Below, piece after piece: positions 51,054 through 60,091 of a stretch of DNA of 64,000 bases (position 1 is its first letter; each line of letters begins with the position of its first letter). The stretch comes from Fictibacillus fluitans (lineage in GTDB: Bacteria; Bacillota; Bacilli; Bacillales; Fictibacillaceae). A program made the position numbers and the translations under genes. Where the stretch lies: contig NZ_JAUHTR010000001.1 of the NCBI RefSeq assembly GCF_030418125.1, positions 434,001 through 498,000 of the forward strand, given 5' to 3'. The notes under the pieces were generated by a model. It worked only from the letters and a program-made list of their open reading frames with translations. It searched no databases and was not told where the DNA came from.

Positions 51054-52772
51054 TTATTGATGAAAATTGGTGCCGTCTGTTGTAGCTTCAATGATACCGC
51101 TTCGAACGACAAAATCTCCAAAGTGTTCGCCTTCCAGGCGCTCTTTCGCGTATTTTGGGAAAAGAACGCTCAATTCTTTCAGTATTTCTTCTTCCCCTAT
51201 ATTCTCACGGTACATCTTGCTCAAACGGCTGCCATCAAATGCCGAACCCAAATACATGTTGTATTTGCCCGGCGCCTTGCCGATAAAGCCGATCTCCCCA
51301 AGTGCATGGCGTGCACACCCGTTGGGGCATCCTGTCATACGGACCGTGATTTCCTTGTTTCGCAATCCGTTTTCATCTGCAATCAGGTCAATTTTATCCA
51401 TCAGCTCGGGCAAATAGCGTTCTGCTTCAGCCATGGCAAGACCGCACGTCGGAAGTGCTACACAAGCCATGGAGTTCCGGCGGATGGCAGAAACGTTCTG
51501 GCTGTCGAGCATTCCATACTGTTCCAGAAGATTGATGATCTCCTGCTTCTTTTCCTCCGCCACATTGGCGATAATCAGATTCTGGTTGGCAGTTAAACGA
51601 AACTCCCCGGTATGAACCTTGGCAATCTCGCGCAGCCCCGTCATCAGCTTGTAATTTTCAAAGTCCGTCACACGGCCGCCTTCAATAAACAGCGTGAAAT
51701 GTGATAGCCCCTGAAGCCCTTCCACCCAGCCGTATCGGTCTCCGTTATCTTCAAAAGAAAAATCTCTCGCCTCAGAAAGGTTCCAGCCAAGCCGGTTTTC
51801 CAATTCTTCCTTCACAGTTTCAACACCCAGGCGGTCAACCGTATATTTAAAACGGGCGTTCTTTCGCTTGGAACGGTTTCCATAGTCCCTTTGGATGGTA
51901 ATGATTTTCTCAGCAACCTCCAGAATCTGGTCCGGCGTGCAAAAACCAATTACTTTAGCCAGCTGCGGATACGTTTCCTTGTCTCCGTGGCTCATGCCCA
52001 TACCGCCGCCAATGGCAATATTAAAACCAGTCAAGTTACCATCTTCTACAACCGCTATTAATCCAAGGTCCTGTGAAAAGACATCAATATCATTGGACGG
52101 AGGAAGAGCAATGCCGATTTTGAATTTACGAGGCAGGTAAAGCGGCCCGTACATCGGTTCCACTTCCTCTGTCTCCGGTGTGCCAGCCACCTTTTCTTCA
52201 TCCAGCCAAATCTCATGATATGCTCTTGTTTTCGGCAAAAGGTATTCGCTCAGTTTTTTGGACCACTCATACACTTCTGAATGAATTTCAGATTGATATG
52301 GGTTTGAAACGCACAGTACATTCCGGTTCACATCTCCGCAAGCGGCAATTGTATCCATAAGTGAAGCATGGATCGCCTGGATTGTACTTTTCATATTCCA
52401 CTTCAGGATACCGTGCATCTGGAACGTCTGCCGGGTCGTCAATTTCAGTGTTCCGTTGCCATACTGATTTCCGAGCTGATCCATGGTAAGCCACTGTGAT
52501 GGCGTGGCGACACCGCCTGGCAATCTAACGCGAAGCATGAATTGATAAGCAGGTTCAAGCTTTTGCTTCTGGCGCTCAGTGCGCAGATCACGGTTATCCT
52601 GAAGATAGCTGCCGTGATGCTTCATGAGCCGGTTGTCATCGTCAGGTATACCTGCACTGATCCGGTCGAGCATCACTTCCTTCAGTGTGCCCCGCAAATA
52701 ATTACTCTCATCTTTTATACGTTCAACATCACTCGGTTTGCCTTCCGGTGCTTTTAATTTAGGATTTGACAT
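51054..52772 (-). CDS. cysI: Sulfite reductase hemoprotein (beta) subunit
   Basis: 572 residues of assimilatory sulfite reductase, reducing sulfite to sulfide with siroheme. The Cys ligands of the coupled [4Fe-4S]-siroheme centre are in [14 protein letters not shown] and in [11 protein letters not shown]. It starts at ATG with AAAGGAG. It lies 25 nt after cysJ in the cysJI operon. Confidence 0.95.
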   Translation of the reverse strand: MSNPKLKAPEGKPSDVERIKDESNYLRGTLKEVMLDRISAGIPDDDNRLMKHHGSYLQDNRDLRTERQKQKLEPAYQFMLRVRLPGGVATPSQWLTMDQLGNQYGNGTLKLTTRQTFQMHGILKWNMKSTIQAIHASLMDTIAACGDVNRNVLCVSNPYQSEIHSEVYEWSKKLSEYLLPKTRAYHEIWLDEEKVAGTPETEEVEPMYGPLYLPRKFKIGIALPPSNDIDVFSQDLGLIAVVEDGNLTGFNIAIGGGMGMSHGDKETYPQLAKVIGFCTPDQILEVAEKIITIQRDYGNRSKRKNARFKYTVDRLGVETVKEELENRLGWNLSEARDFSFEDNGDRYGWVEGLQGLSHFTLFIEGGRVTDFENYKLMTGLREIAKVHTGEFRLTANQNLIIANVAEEKKQEIINLLEQYGMLDSQNVSAIRRNSMACVALPTCGLAMAEAERYLPELMDKIDLIADENGLRNKEITVRMTGCPNGCARHALGEIGFIGKAPGKYNMYLGSAFDGSRLSKMYRENIGEEEILKELSVLFPKYAKERLEGEHFGDFVVRSGIIEATTDGTNFHQ

Positions 52773-52797
52773 CTGTTAAACTCCTTTCTGTTCCCGC

Positions 52798-54621
52798 TTA
52801 ATACACATCACGCTGGTATCGTTTTTCCTGCTGCATACGGGCCACATAGTCTTCCGCTTGTTCGCGTGTCATGCTTCCTTCTTTTTCAATGATGCCGATC
52901 AATGTTTCATGCACATCATGGGCCATGTTTTTCTCATCACCGCAAATATAGAGAATTGCCCCTTCTTCAAGCCATTGGAAAAATTCCTTGCTTTGTTCAA
53001 GCATACGGTGCTGAACATACACCTTTTCCTCGCTATCACGAGAGAAGGCCACATCCATCTTTGTCAGGACACCTCTTCCAAGCCACTTTTGCCATTCTGT
53101 CTGATAAAGAAAATCGGTGACGAAGTGCTGATCGCCAAAGAACATCCAGGATTTCCCCTCAGCTCCCCGCTCCTCACGCTCTTGCATAAAGGCTCTGAAT
53201 GGTGCCACCCCGGTTCCAGGACCAACCATAATGATCGGTGTTTCGCCGTTTTCAGGCAGCTTGAAATTCTGGTTATGCTGGATGTATACCGGAAGCGTGT
53301 GCCCCGGCTCGAGCCGTTCCGCACAAAGAATGGAACATACACCGTTTCGGTTCCGCCCAAAAGATTCATACCGTAAAGCACCAATGGTGAGGTGAACTTC
53401 GTCCGGATTGGCTTCAAGACTTGAAGCGATGGAATACAACCGGGCAGGCATCTTTCTCAGCATGCTGACAAAATCCTGCGGTGAAACGGCCCATGGACCA
53501 AAGTCTTGAACCAGATCCAGCAGATCGCGGCCGGAAAGGTAGTTTTTCAGTTCTTCTTCATGTCCTGCTGACAACAACTCATGCAGTTTTTCATTTTCGG
53601 TAAATTGTGCCGCATGCTGCAGAAGCGGCTTCGTGAGAACCGTAATTTCAAAATTGGTAATCAGCGCCTGTTTCAGCGGAGCCACATCGCCCTTTTTGTT
53701 TACGGTAACGATTTCTTCAGCATTCCATTTTAGCTCATCGAGCAGCATGTCGACCAAAACAGAGTCGTTTTCCGGATATATTCCCAGGCTGTCTCCCGGT
53801 TCATAACTTAAATTGGAGCCTTCCAGAGAAATTTCGATATGCCGCGTTTCTTTATTTGATCCGCGTCCATTCAGGTTAATGTTTTCAAGCACTTCAGCTT
53901 GAAATGGGTTTGTTCGTGAAAATTGGGATTCTCCTGAAGCTGCCGGAACACCCGCCGGTGAGACTCCGCCGGTTTCTTCTTCCTGTTTACCATTTAATGC
54001 TTCCACCACGTTTGAAAGCCACTCGGCTGCGGGTTCATCGTAATCAAGGTCACAATCGACACGAGGTGTCAGGCGGGTTCCCCCAAGATCTTCAAGCACA
54101 TTATCGAACTCTTTTCCTGTCTGGCAGAAAAACTCGTAAGAGCTGTCTCCCAGAGACAATACGGAAAAACGAAGCCCTTCAAGCTTCGGAGCACGCTTGC
54201 CATGGACAAATTCATGAAAGGATATGGCGTTGTCCGGAGGATCTCCTTCTCCATGCGTACTGACAACGATTAAAAGATTTTTGAGTTTCTTCAATTGATT
54301 AGGCTTGAAATCACTCATGGAAGAAACGGTCACTTCATACCCATTTTCCTTAAGGGTTTTGCTGCTGCTGTCTGCAATACCCTGGGCATTCCCGGTTTGG
54401 GATCCGTAGAGGATGGTGATTTCTTTTGAAACCGGTTGAGCTGCAGGTGCGGCGGCAGGAACCGCCTGCGGCGTTTCGCCGCTTGCTGAAGGCGCTGCCT
54501 GTGATGCAGCAAGAAAGCCGGAAAGCCATACTTTTTGAGATTCTGTCAGGGTCGGCAAAAGCTGGTTAAGCAGCTCTGCCTGCTCCTGGGTAAATGGACT
54601 GTTTGTTGCCTGAAGTTGCAA
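52798..54621 (-). CDS. cysJ: Sulfite reductase flavoprotein (alpha) subunit
   Basis: 607 residues. A linker rich in Ala, Gln and Pro (about 50-70) precedes a flavodoxin domain (LYGSQTGNAQGIA), an FAD-binding domain (RLYSIASS) and an NADPH-binding domain (GPGTGVAPFRAFMQ, YVQHRM). It passes electrons from NADPH to CysI. The start is TTG 54621 (MQLQATNSPF), with GAGGTG 6 nt upstream, and this matches the B. subtilis N terminus. GTG 54630 is too close. Confidence 0.94.
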   Translation of the reverse strand: MQLQATNSPFTQEQAELLNQLLPTLTESQKVWLSGFLAASQAAPSASGETPQAVPAAAPAAQPVSKEITILYGSQTGNAQGIADSSSKTLKENGYEVTVSSMSDFKPNQLKKLKNLLIVVSTHGEGDPPDNAISFHEFVHGKRAPKLEGLRFSVLSLGDSSYEFFCQTGKEFDNVLEDLGGTRLTPRVDCDLDYDEPAAEWLSNVVEALNGKQEEETGGVSPAGVPAASGESQFSRTNPFQAEVLENINLNGRGSNKETRHIEISLEGSNLSYEPGDSLGIYPENDSVLVDMLLDELKWNAEEIVTVNKKGDVAPLKQALITNFEITVLTKPLLQHAAQFTENEKLHELLSAGHEEELKNYLSGRDLLDLVQDFGPWAVSPQDFVSMLRKMPARLYSIASSLEANPDEVHLTIGALRYESFGRNRNGVCSILCAERLEPGHTLPVYIQHNQNFKLPENGETPIIMVGPGTGVAPFRAFMQEREERGAEGKSWMFFGDQHFVTDFLYQTEWQKWLGRGVLTKMDVAFSRDSEEKVYVQHRMLEQSKEFFQWLEEGAILYICGDEKNMAHDVHETLIGIIEKEGSMTREQAEDYVARMQQEKRYQRDVY

Positions 54622-54841
54622 TGATAACACCTCACATTTAAATTTCCCGTCATTTTATAAATTAAGGTCACCCATTAAGACTAAATTAAATCGATCTATT
54701 AAGTCGGTTTTAATCTTAAAAATAGTCAGAACCCTTAAAAAATTTTATAGTATCTACTTTACCGCAGTCCATAACATTAGTAAAATACATATTAATTATT
54801 ACTACTATTAAAAAAACTAATTGATAAGGACGTTTTGCATT
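54622..54841. promoter_or_regulatory. cysJ-cysL divergent control region
   Basis: A 220-bp A/T-rich gap with several T-N11-A patterns typical of LysR sites. A dyad TTAGTAA...TTACTA is centred near 54790. Exact promoters could not be fixed. CysL of B. subtilis activates cysJI and represses itself. Confidence 0.5.
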
Positions 54842-55738
54842 ATGTATTATGATGCCTTAAAAACCTTCGTAACGCTGGCAGAAGTAAAGAACTTTACAAA
54901 GACCGCCGAGCAGCTCCGGATGTCACAGCCGAGCGTCAGCCTGCACATAAAAAACCTGGAAAAAGAGTTTCAAACCCAGCTGTTCATCCGGTCGCCGAAG
55001 TTTCTCCAAATCACGCCAACCGGTGAAATTTTATACGACCGCGCAAAGCAGATTCTGACCATTTATGAACAAGCGAGGCAGCAAATCCTTGAACACCATA
55101 CAACAATAAAAGGAGAGCTGAAGATCGGGGCGAGCTTTACCATCGGTGAATATATTCTTCCTGCCCTATTATATCAGCTGCAAAAAAACCACGCTGAACT
55201 GCAGCTTCAGGTACTGATTGGCAACACGGAGGAAATTGTGTCTTCTGTGCGCAATTATAAGGTGGATATCGGATTGATTGAAGGACAAACGAATGAAAAA
55301 GAAGTTTCCGTCCATCCCTTCATGAAGGACGAATTGTTTATCGTTTCTTCTCCAAGCCATCCGCTGGCCTCAAAGGATAAAGTTACAATAGATGATCTGC
55401 AAAACCAGGAATGGGTGTCAAGGGAAGCTGGTTCCGGGACCCGCGATTATTTAAATCATGTTATCCGCTCCAACGGCTTGAAGACAAAATCGCTTCTTAC
55501 CATCAGTTCTAATCAAGGCATCAAAGAGTCGGTGATCCATGGTCTCGGGCTTTCCCTTCTATCAAAAAGTGTGATTGAGCGGGATGTGCAATATGAGAAT
55601 CTATCAATCATTAAAGTTGACCATCACTCCTTTCACAGGAAGCTTTCCTATATTTATTCACCTCTGGCACAGGAAAACAGAAACGTCTCTGCCTTTTTAG
55701 AGGTCATTCATCAAGCTTACCCATCATCTACTATATAA
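54842..55738 (+). CDS. cysL: LysR-type regulator CysL
   Basis: 298 residues. The N-terminal winged HTH (FTKTAEQLRMSQPSVSLHIKNLEKE) and the C-terminal effector domain are typical of LysR. Its divergent position beside cysJI and its sequence point to CysL (YwfK). ATG 54842 follows AAGGA by 11 nt; the open frame to 54821 is less likely. Confidence 0.88.
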   Translation: MYYDALKTFVTLAEVKNFTKTAEQLRMSQPSVSLHIKNLEKEFQTQLFIRSPKFLQITPTGEILYDRAKQILTIYEQARQQILEHHTTIKGELKIGASFTIGEYILPALLYQLQKNHAELQLQVLIGNTEEIVSSVRNYKVDIGLIEGQTNEKEVSVHPFMKDELFIVSSPSHPLASKDKVTIDDLQNQEWVSREAGSGTRDYLNHVIRSNGLKTKSLLTISSNQGIKESVIHGLGLSLLSKSVIERDVQYENLSIIKVDHHSFHRKLSYIYSPLAQENRNVSAFLEVIHQAYPSSTI

Positions 55739-55751
55739 TAGAAGACACATG

Positions 55752-55781
55752 AAAAGACACAGCGAAAACTGTGTCTTTTTT
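55752..55781. terminator. Bidirectional terminator, cysL / 376-aa gene
   Basis: The stem AAAAGACACAG/CTGTGTCTTTT with a 5-nt loop is followed by T; it lies between convergent genes. Confidence 0.88.
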
Positions 55782-56910
55782 AACGGGTGATTCGAATGGT
55801 ATTTTTGGATACAGTTTTTACTTCTTCGTTGCTTCCTGTCATAAAAGCGGCGCATGATATACCCTCGCCTTCAGCTAAAGGGGAAAAAGAGAGCTGAAAA
55901 TCAAAAATAAGCTGCTGCCCCGGATTCAGGGTCGTCGACACAACAGGTCTCAGCCAATAATCCCCCGTTTCCCTGGCTTTCACCTGGCCGTCAGCTTCGA
56001 CATATCGCCAGGCATCCTGAAGCAAATTCATCTGGTTAGGTGTGATCTCCTGCAGCCGTTCTGCTGTAAAAAGCTTTCCGTTCAGTTTCATTTTCCCTGG
56101 CGGTGAGAACCGCAGGCAAAGCATCGGCTGAGCGATCGGCAGACTTCCAGTGTTGGTCATGATGGCTTTGGCTGTAACAGAAAGGGCATCTTCTCCAGAG
56201 AGCGGCTCTTCATGGAAAACCGTATAATCCAGTACCAGGTCCGCACTGTACGTTTTTTCATCTGAGGAAGAAGACTCCTTCCCCTCTGCAGGTTTTTCTT
56301 CATGTCTGACTGTGCCAGCCGGGAACAAAACATTCCAATCGACTTCCTCTCCTCCACCCTGCTTATAATGCTCAGCGATTCCCAGGCCAAAGTGAAATCC
56401 AATCAGTTGAAGGTGCTTGAGTGCTAATGCTTCATCCTGCTTGCTGTTCAACCCTATTTGAAGCTTAATCACATCAAGAGGCAAAAGGAACCACTTATTC
56501 TTAAACCGAAAAAGATCACCAGATATCGCCCTGTCTTTTTTCAGCCTCCGCATCAGCGCTTCTGCTCCTCCTCCGTGTTCAATCATGATCCCATAAGAGT
56601 TGGTATTCTTTGTGGATAAGTAAACGTTCAGAATGCTTCCCAGCTCGTCTTCATCCCAGGTTGTAAGGATCCCCATTGCACTCAGTATGTCTGACAGGCC
56701 AGCCGCAAGCCTTTTCTCCCGCTCATCTGCCTTGCCGTCCACATGAATGGTAATTTGACGGCTTCTGCCTGATAAAACAGTCAATCTTTTTTTTAGGGGA
56801 TTAAAGGACAGCTTGAATCCTTTTTGTTCAAAATACGTGACATAGAAATACAAATCAGCGGCATTAATGCTTCCTTTTTTCTGACCGTCAAAATACAGAT
56901 CAATGACCAA
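55780..56910 (-). CDS. Hypothetical 376-residue protein
   Basis: Not recognised. The N-terminal segment (about 1-60) looks like a copper-amine-oxidase-N-like beta domain. The middle (about 70-170) has FRFKNKWFLLPLDVIKLQIGL. A Glu/Ser/Lys-rich linker (about 200-220) leads to a C-terminal beta-rich, Ig-like region (about 220-376). No signal peptide or membrane helix. TTG 56910 follows GGAGGG by 8 nt. It is upstream of two spore-surface-like genes, so it could be a coat or germination protein, by location only. Confidence 0.65.
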   Translation of the reverse strand: MVIDLYFDGQKKGSINAADLYFYVTYFEQKGFKLSFNPLKKRLTVLSGRSRQITIHVDGKADEREKRLAAGLSDILSAMGILTTWDEDELGSILNVYLSTKNTNSYGIMIEHGGGAEALMRRLKKDRAISGDLFRFKNKWFLLPLDVIKLQIGLNSKQDEALALKHLQLIGFHFGLGIAEHYKQGGGEEVDWNVLFPAGTVRHEEKPAEGKESSSSDEKTYSADLVLDYTVFHEEPLSGEDALSVTAKAIMTNTGSLPIAQPMLCLRFSPPGKMKLNGKLFTAERLQEITPNQMNLLQDAWRYVEADGQVKARETGDYWLRPVVSTTLNPGQQLIFDFQLSFSPLAEGEGISCAAFMTGSNEEVKTVSKNTIRITR

Positions 56911-57018
56911 ATTCCTTTCCCTCCGTTAATCTTCATAGTTTATGTCTATGAAAAAGTTGTACGAAGGTTCCATTTTCCGTAATGTCTCCGCAAATCTATC
57001 ATTTTTTCAAAGATAGGG

Positions 57019-57057
57019 AACTTGTCCAGTCCCTCTTTCACAAGAATTCATAGAATA
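57019..57057 (+). promoter_or_regulatory. Shared upstream module, copy 1
   Basis: AACTTGTCC (57019-57027) and, 30 bp later, CATAGAATA (57049-57057), which fits the sigma-K -10 pattern CATANNNTA. The same pair with the same spacing precedes the next paralogue. Confidence 0.6.
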
Positions 57058-57109
57058 ATAGTGTAGTTAACGTAATAGTTAGCTACAAGAATAATAAGGA
57101 GATGATTGA

Positions 57110-57727
57110 ATGTCTGAAATCAATCTGCAAAACTACCACCACGAGTGCATCATCGCTCAAAAATTGTTTGACTGGGTTCTTGTCACCACCGAGCGTGACT
57201 TCACTGTCAATGTAGATTCCGCATGTCTGGATGCGATCAATGCTGCTGTAGCTGCTGGAGATACTGTTGTTGGCGAAGCTACTTTCTTGTCCGCTTCTTG
57301 TGAGGTTATCAGCGTAAACCGAATAAATGGAGACCCTCGAATTGGCCGTGTCACTCTTTCCAAAACAGCCAACATTCAGGTTCAGTTTATTAACACCTCC
57401 CAGGATGAGGTATTGTGCAGCTTTGAAACTGGCCCTCTTCAAACCACTGAGCGGGTTTGTGTTTGCTTCCCTGAGAGCTTCTCTGTAGACAACGTAACAT
57501 GCAACATTTTCCAGACAGCAACAGAAGTTCTTGGCTTGCCTAACGCTAATGGCGTCATCACCGTACAAACCGACTACTGCCAGGAAATCACAGTAGAAGA
57601 CTTCGTGAAATTGGAAGTACAAGCCCGTTACTGTGAGCCTCGTCCAAACGACATCGATTGCGGAAGTATCGACTGTGTGTTCCCTGACCAGCCTCTGCAG
57701 TGTCCGGATATTTTCCCAAGACGGTAA
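57110..57727 (+). CDS. Cys-containing protein, probable spore-surface protein (paralogue 1)
   Basis: 205 residues, no signal peptide. CIIAQKLFDWVLVTTERDF opens the protein. A beta-rich middle follows, then the Cys-rich run VLCSFETGPLQTTERVCVC and, at the end, DYCQEITVEDFVKLEVQARYC and CGSIDC..CPDIF. About ten Cys suggest disulfide cross-linking. A nearly identical paralogue follows. The sigma-K-like promoter suggests mother-cell expression late in sporulation. Ena- or coat-type fibre proteins are possible families; no firm match. Confidence 0.8.
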   Translation: MSEINLQNYHHECIIAQKLFDWVLVTTERDFTVNVDSACLDAINAAVAAGDTVVGEATFLSASCEVISVNRINGDPRIGRVTLSKTANIQVQFINTSQDEVLCSFETGPLQTTERVCVCFPESFSVDNVTCNIFQTATEVLGLPNANGVITVQTDYCQEITVEDFVKLEVQARYCEPRPNDIDCGSIDCVFPDQPLQCPDIFPRR

Positions 57728-57733
57728 TTTAGT

Positions 57734-57773
57734 AAAAGACAGCAGTGAATCGTTGATTTACTGCTGTCTTTTT
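57734..57773 (+). terminator. Terminator of paralogue 1
   Basis: The stem AAAAGACAGCAGTGAATC/GATTTACTGCTGTCTTTT with a 3-nt loop is followed by T. Confidence 0.88.
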
Positions 57774-57787
57774 ATACACATCCGCTA

Positions 57788-57851
57788 AACTACCAATTTT
57801 TGGAGGTTAGTGAACTTGTCCAGTCCATCTTTTATGTAAATACATAGGATA
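57788..57851 (+). promoter_or_regulatory. Shared upstream module, copy 2
   Basis: AACTACCAATTTTTGG (57788-57803), AACTTGTCC (57813-57821) and CATAGGATA (57843-57851). The 30-bp step between the last two is the same as in copy 1. AACTACC...AATTTTT recurs before the CotD-like gene. Confidence 0.6.
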
Positions 57852-57905
57852 GGATTGTAGATAACGCAATCGTTAACTGCAAAAATATTTTTAGGAGATG
57901 ATTGA

Positions 57906-58535
57906 ATGTCTGAAATCAATCAGCAACAAGAGCTTCAACACGAATGTATCATTGCTCAAAAATTATTTGACTGGGTCCTGGTTACCACTGAGCGTGACTT
58001 CATTGTCAATGTTGATGCAGCTTGTGTGTCCGCTATCAATGCCGCTTTGGCGCTTGGACAAACTGTTGTATCCCAAACTTCATTTATTTCGGCATCTTGT
58101 GAAGTTGTCAGCGTAAACCGGCTTAACAATGGAGATCCACGTATCGGACGCGTGACCCTTTCCAAAACAGCAAACATATTGGTTCAGTTTATCAACACGT
58201 CTGTAACTCCGAACGAAATCCTGTGCAGCTTTGAAACCGGTCCTCTGCAAACCACCGAGCGTGTCTGTGTATGCTTTCCTGAAGGCTTCTCCACAGATAA
58301 TGTAACGTGTAACATTTTCCAAACGTCATCAGAAGTTCTTGGCTTGCCTAACGCAGACGGTACCATCACCGTACAAACCGACTATTGCCAGGAAATCACT
58401 GTTGAAGACTTTGTAAAACTTGAAGTACAAGCCCGTTACTGCCAGCCTCGTCCAAACGACATCGAGTGCGGAAGCATCGAATGCGTATTCCCGAACCAGC
58501 CTCTGCAATGTCCAGATATTTTTCCAAGAGCATAA
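57906..58535 (+). CDS. Cys-containing protein, probable spore-surface protein (paralogue 2)
   Basis: 209 residues, a tandem duplicate of the gene at 57110. It keeps the same Cys positions (SCEVVSVNR, VLC-type ILCSFETGPL, VCVCFPEGF, TDYCQEITVED) and the ending CPDIFPRA. It gains two small inserts (VTPNE; an extra Asn). Each copy has its own promoter module and terminator, so dosage or timing may differ. Confidence 0.8.
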   Translation: MSEINQQQELQHECIIAQKLFDWVLVTTERDFIVNVDAACVSAINAALALGQTVVSQTSFISASCEVVSVNRLNNGDPRIGRVTLSKTANILVQFINTSVTPNEILCSFETGPLQTTERVCVCFPEGFSTDNVTCNIFQTSSEVLGLPNADGTITVQTDYCQEITVEDFVKLEVQARYCQPRPNDIECGSIECVFPNQPLQCPDIFPRA

Positions 58536-58542
58536 TTTTAGA

Positions 58543-58581
58543 AAAAAACAGCAATGGATCAAGTAATCCATTGCTGTTTTT
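58543..58581 (+). terminator. Terminator of paralogue 2
   Basis: The stem AAACAGCAATGGAT/ATCCATTGCTGTTT with a short loop is followed by T5. Confidence 0.88.
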
Positions 58582-58734
58582 CTATCCTTTCACCCCCCTT
58601 TTCTCCCACATATAAATATTTATCTACGGTTAAACAGGGTAAGTTGTATCTATTGCAAATCCACTCAGAATGTCAGAAAATATAAATATACTTTACATAC
58701 TGAAATGTTTATCTGAAACGGGAGAGAATACTCT

Positions 58735-59649
58735 ATGAAAAAAACGTCTCCATGGTTGAATGCTTTTTTTATTGCTGTACTGGTGATGACCTGGGGGGTC
58801 ACATGGCCAATTTCAAAGGTGGCATTGAGTGACTGTCCTCCCATCCTTTTATCCGGCTTCCGCTCACTTGGAGCAGGTGTTCTGCTGTTTGTTTTTTCTA
58901 TGAACCGTCTGGACAAGCTGCACTTCAGGGAAAACTGGAAAATGTACTTTCTTTCTGCATTATTTAATTCTGTGCTTTTTTACGGTCTGCAGACGATCGG
59001 CCTTCTTTTTGTTCCTGCGGGACTGTTCAGTGTCATCGTCTATCTGCAGCCTGTACTGATTGGCATTATTGCCTGGCTGTGGATCGGAGAATCAATGACT
59101 GCGCTTAAATTAACCGGACTGCTGCTCGGCTTTGCCGGTGTGGCGACCATCAGTCTGGGAGGATTATCGGCACATATTTCCTCTATCGGGATTGCGCTCG
59201 GAATACTTACTGCCTTAAGCTGGGCAGTTGGAACCGTTTATATGAAAAGAATCAGCGTGAAGGTCGATGGTGTTTGGCTGATTGCCATCCAAAGCATTAT
59301 GGGCGGGTTGATTATGACGGGGATTGGAAGCGGGGTTGAAGGCTTATCTGCGATCGCCTGGAGCACACCATTGCTCATTACGCTATTGTTTTTGGCACTA
59401 TTTTCGGTTGCTATCGCATGGATCATTTATTTCCACTTGATTTCGACCGGAAATGCCAGCAAAATTGCCTCCTTTAATTTTCTTGTGCCCTTAATTTCCA
59501 TTTTGATCGGCATTTTGTTTTTGGACGAGCCGTTTACCTACTCCCTGCTGGCCGGCCTGTTCCTCATCATTGCCAGCATCTATCTGGTTAACCGTAAGTC
59601 CGTCGTCCTTACAAAAAGAACAAGAGCGAATCTTCAAGCTCACAAATAG
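58735..59649 (+). CDS. DMT-superfamily transporter (EamA)
   Basis: 304 residues with ten membrane helices in two EamA repeats. TWGVTWPISK is in the first helix, SALFNSVLFYGLQTIGL and FLDEPFTYSLLAGLFLI mark the repeats. Small-metabolite export is likely; substrate unknown. ATG follows GGGAGAG. It interrupts the group of spore-surface-like genes and may be independent. Confidence 0.85.
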   Translation: MKKTSPWLNAFFIAVLVMTWGVTWPISKVALSDCPPILLSGFRSLGAGVLLFVFSMNRLDKLHFRENWKMYFLSALFNSVLFYGLQTIGLLFVPAGLFSVIVYLQPVLIGIIAWLWIGESMTALKLTGLLLGFAGVATISLGGLSAHISSIGIALGILTALSWAVGTVYMKRISVKVDGVWLIAIQSIMGGLIMTGIGSGVEGLSAIAWSTPLLITLLFLALFSVAIAWIIYFHLISTGNASKIASFNFLVPLISILIGILFLDEPFTYSLLAGLFLIIASIYLVNRKSVVLTKRTRANLQAHK

Positions 59650-59676
59650 GAATAAGAAATCCCCTTTTTTCTATTC

Positions 59677-59743
59677 AACTACCCAATTTTTTGGTATATG
59701 AGCAACTTGTCCCTTTCAAAATCCCTTCTACCTGCATTTACTA
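59677..59743 (+). promoter_or_regulatory. Shared upstream module, copy 3
   Basis: AACTACCCAATTTTTTGG (59677-59694), AACTTGTCC (59704-59712) and, 31 bp on, CATTTACTA (59735-59743), close to a sigma-K -10. It precedes the CotD-like gene. Confidence 0.55.
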
Positions 59744-59762
59744 GAGTAGGAGGTGGTTTTCA

Positions 59763-60038
59763 ATGGGTAAAAAGAAGAAAAAAGAAAAAGTGATTTATTG
59801 CGATCCTAAAGTGATCATTCATGACACCTATAAAGAAAGAGAAGTCACTTTTGTTCACCCCATCATTAAAGTAAATCGCGAACACATCGTAAACGTGCCA
59901 AAGCACGTTTATGAAAAGAAAGAAGTTCATGAAGTCATCGACCCTGGGTATCCAACCAAGTGCGATTGCAAGAAAAAGAAAAAAGAAATGAAGAAAAAGA
60001 AACGATCATCCTCTTCCTCTTCCTCTTCCTCTCATTAA
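59763..60038 (+). CDS. CotD-like spore coat protein
   Basis: 91 residues. A Lys-rich start (MGKKKKKEK) is followed by a CotD-like core (FVHPIIKVNREHIVNVPKHVYE, then DPGYPTKCDC), and a tail of Lys-rich segments ending in nine Ser and His. The core resembles CotD-family proteins, which are inner-coat components. ATG 59763 follows GGAGGTGG. Confidence 0.55.
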   Translation: MGKKKKKEKVIYCDPKVIIHDTYKEREVTFVHPIIKVNREHIVNVPKHVYEKKEVHEVIDPGYPTKCDCKKKKKEMKKKKRSSSSSSSSSH

Positions 60039-60072
60039 AACAAAGCAGGCCTTGAGCCTGCTTTGTTTTTTA
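60036..60072 (+). terminator. Terminator of the CotD-like gene
   Basis: The stem AAAACAAAGCAGGC/GCCTGCTTTGTTTT with a short loop is followed by T. Confidence 0.88.
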
Positions 60073-60091
60073 TATATTAAATTTTTTTCCT

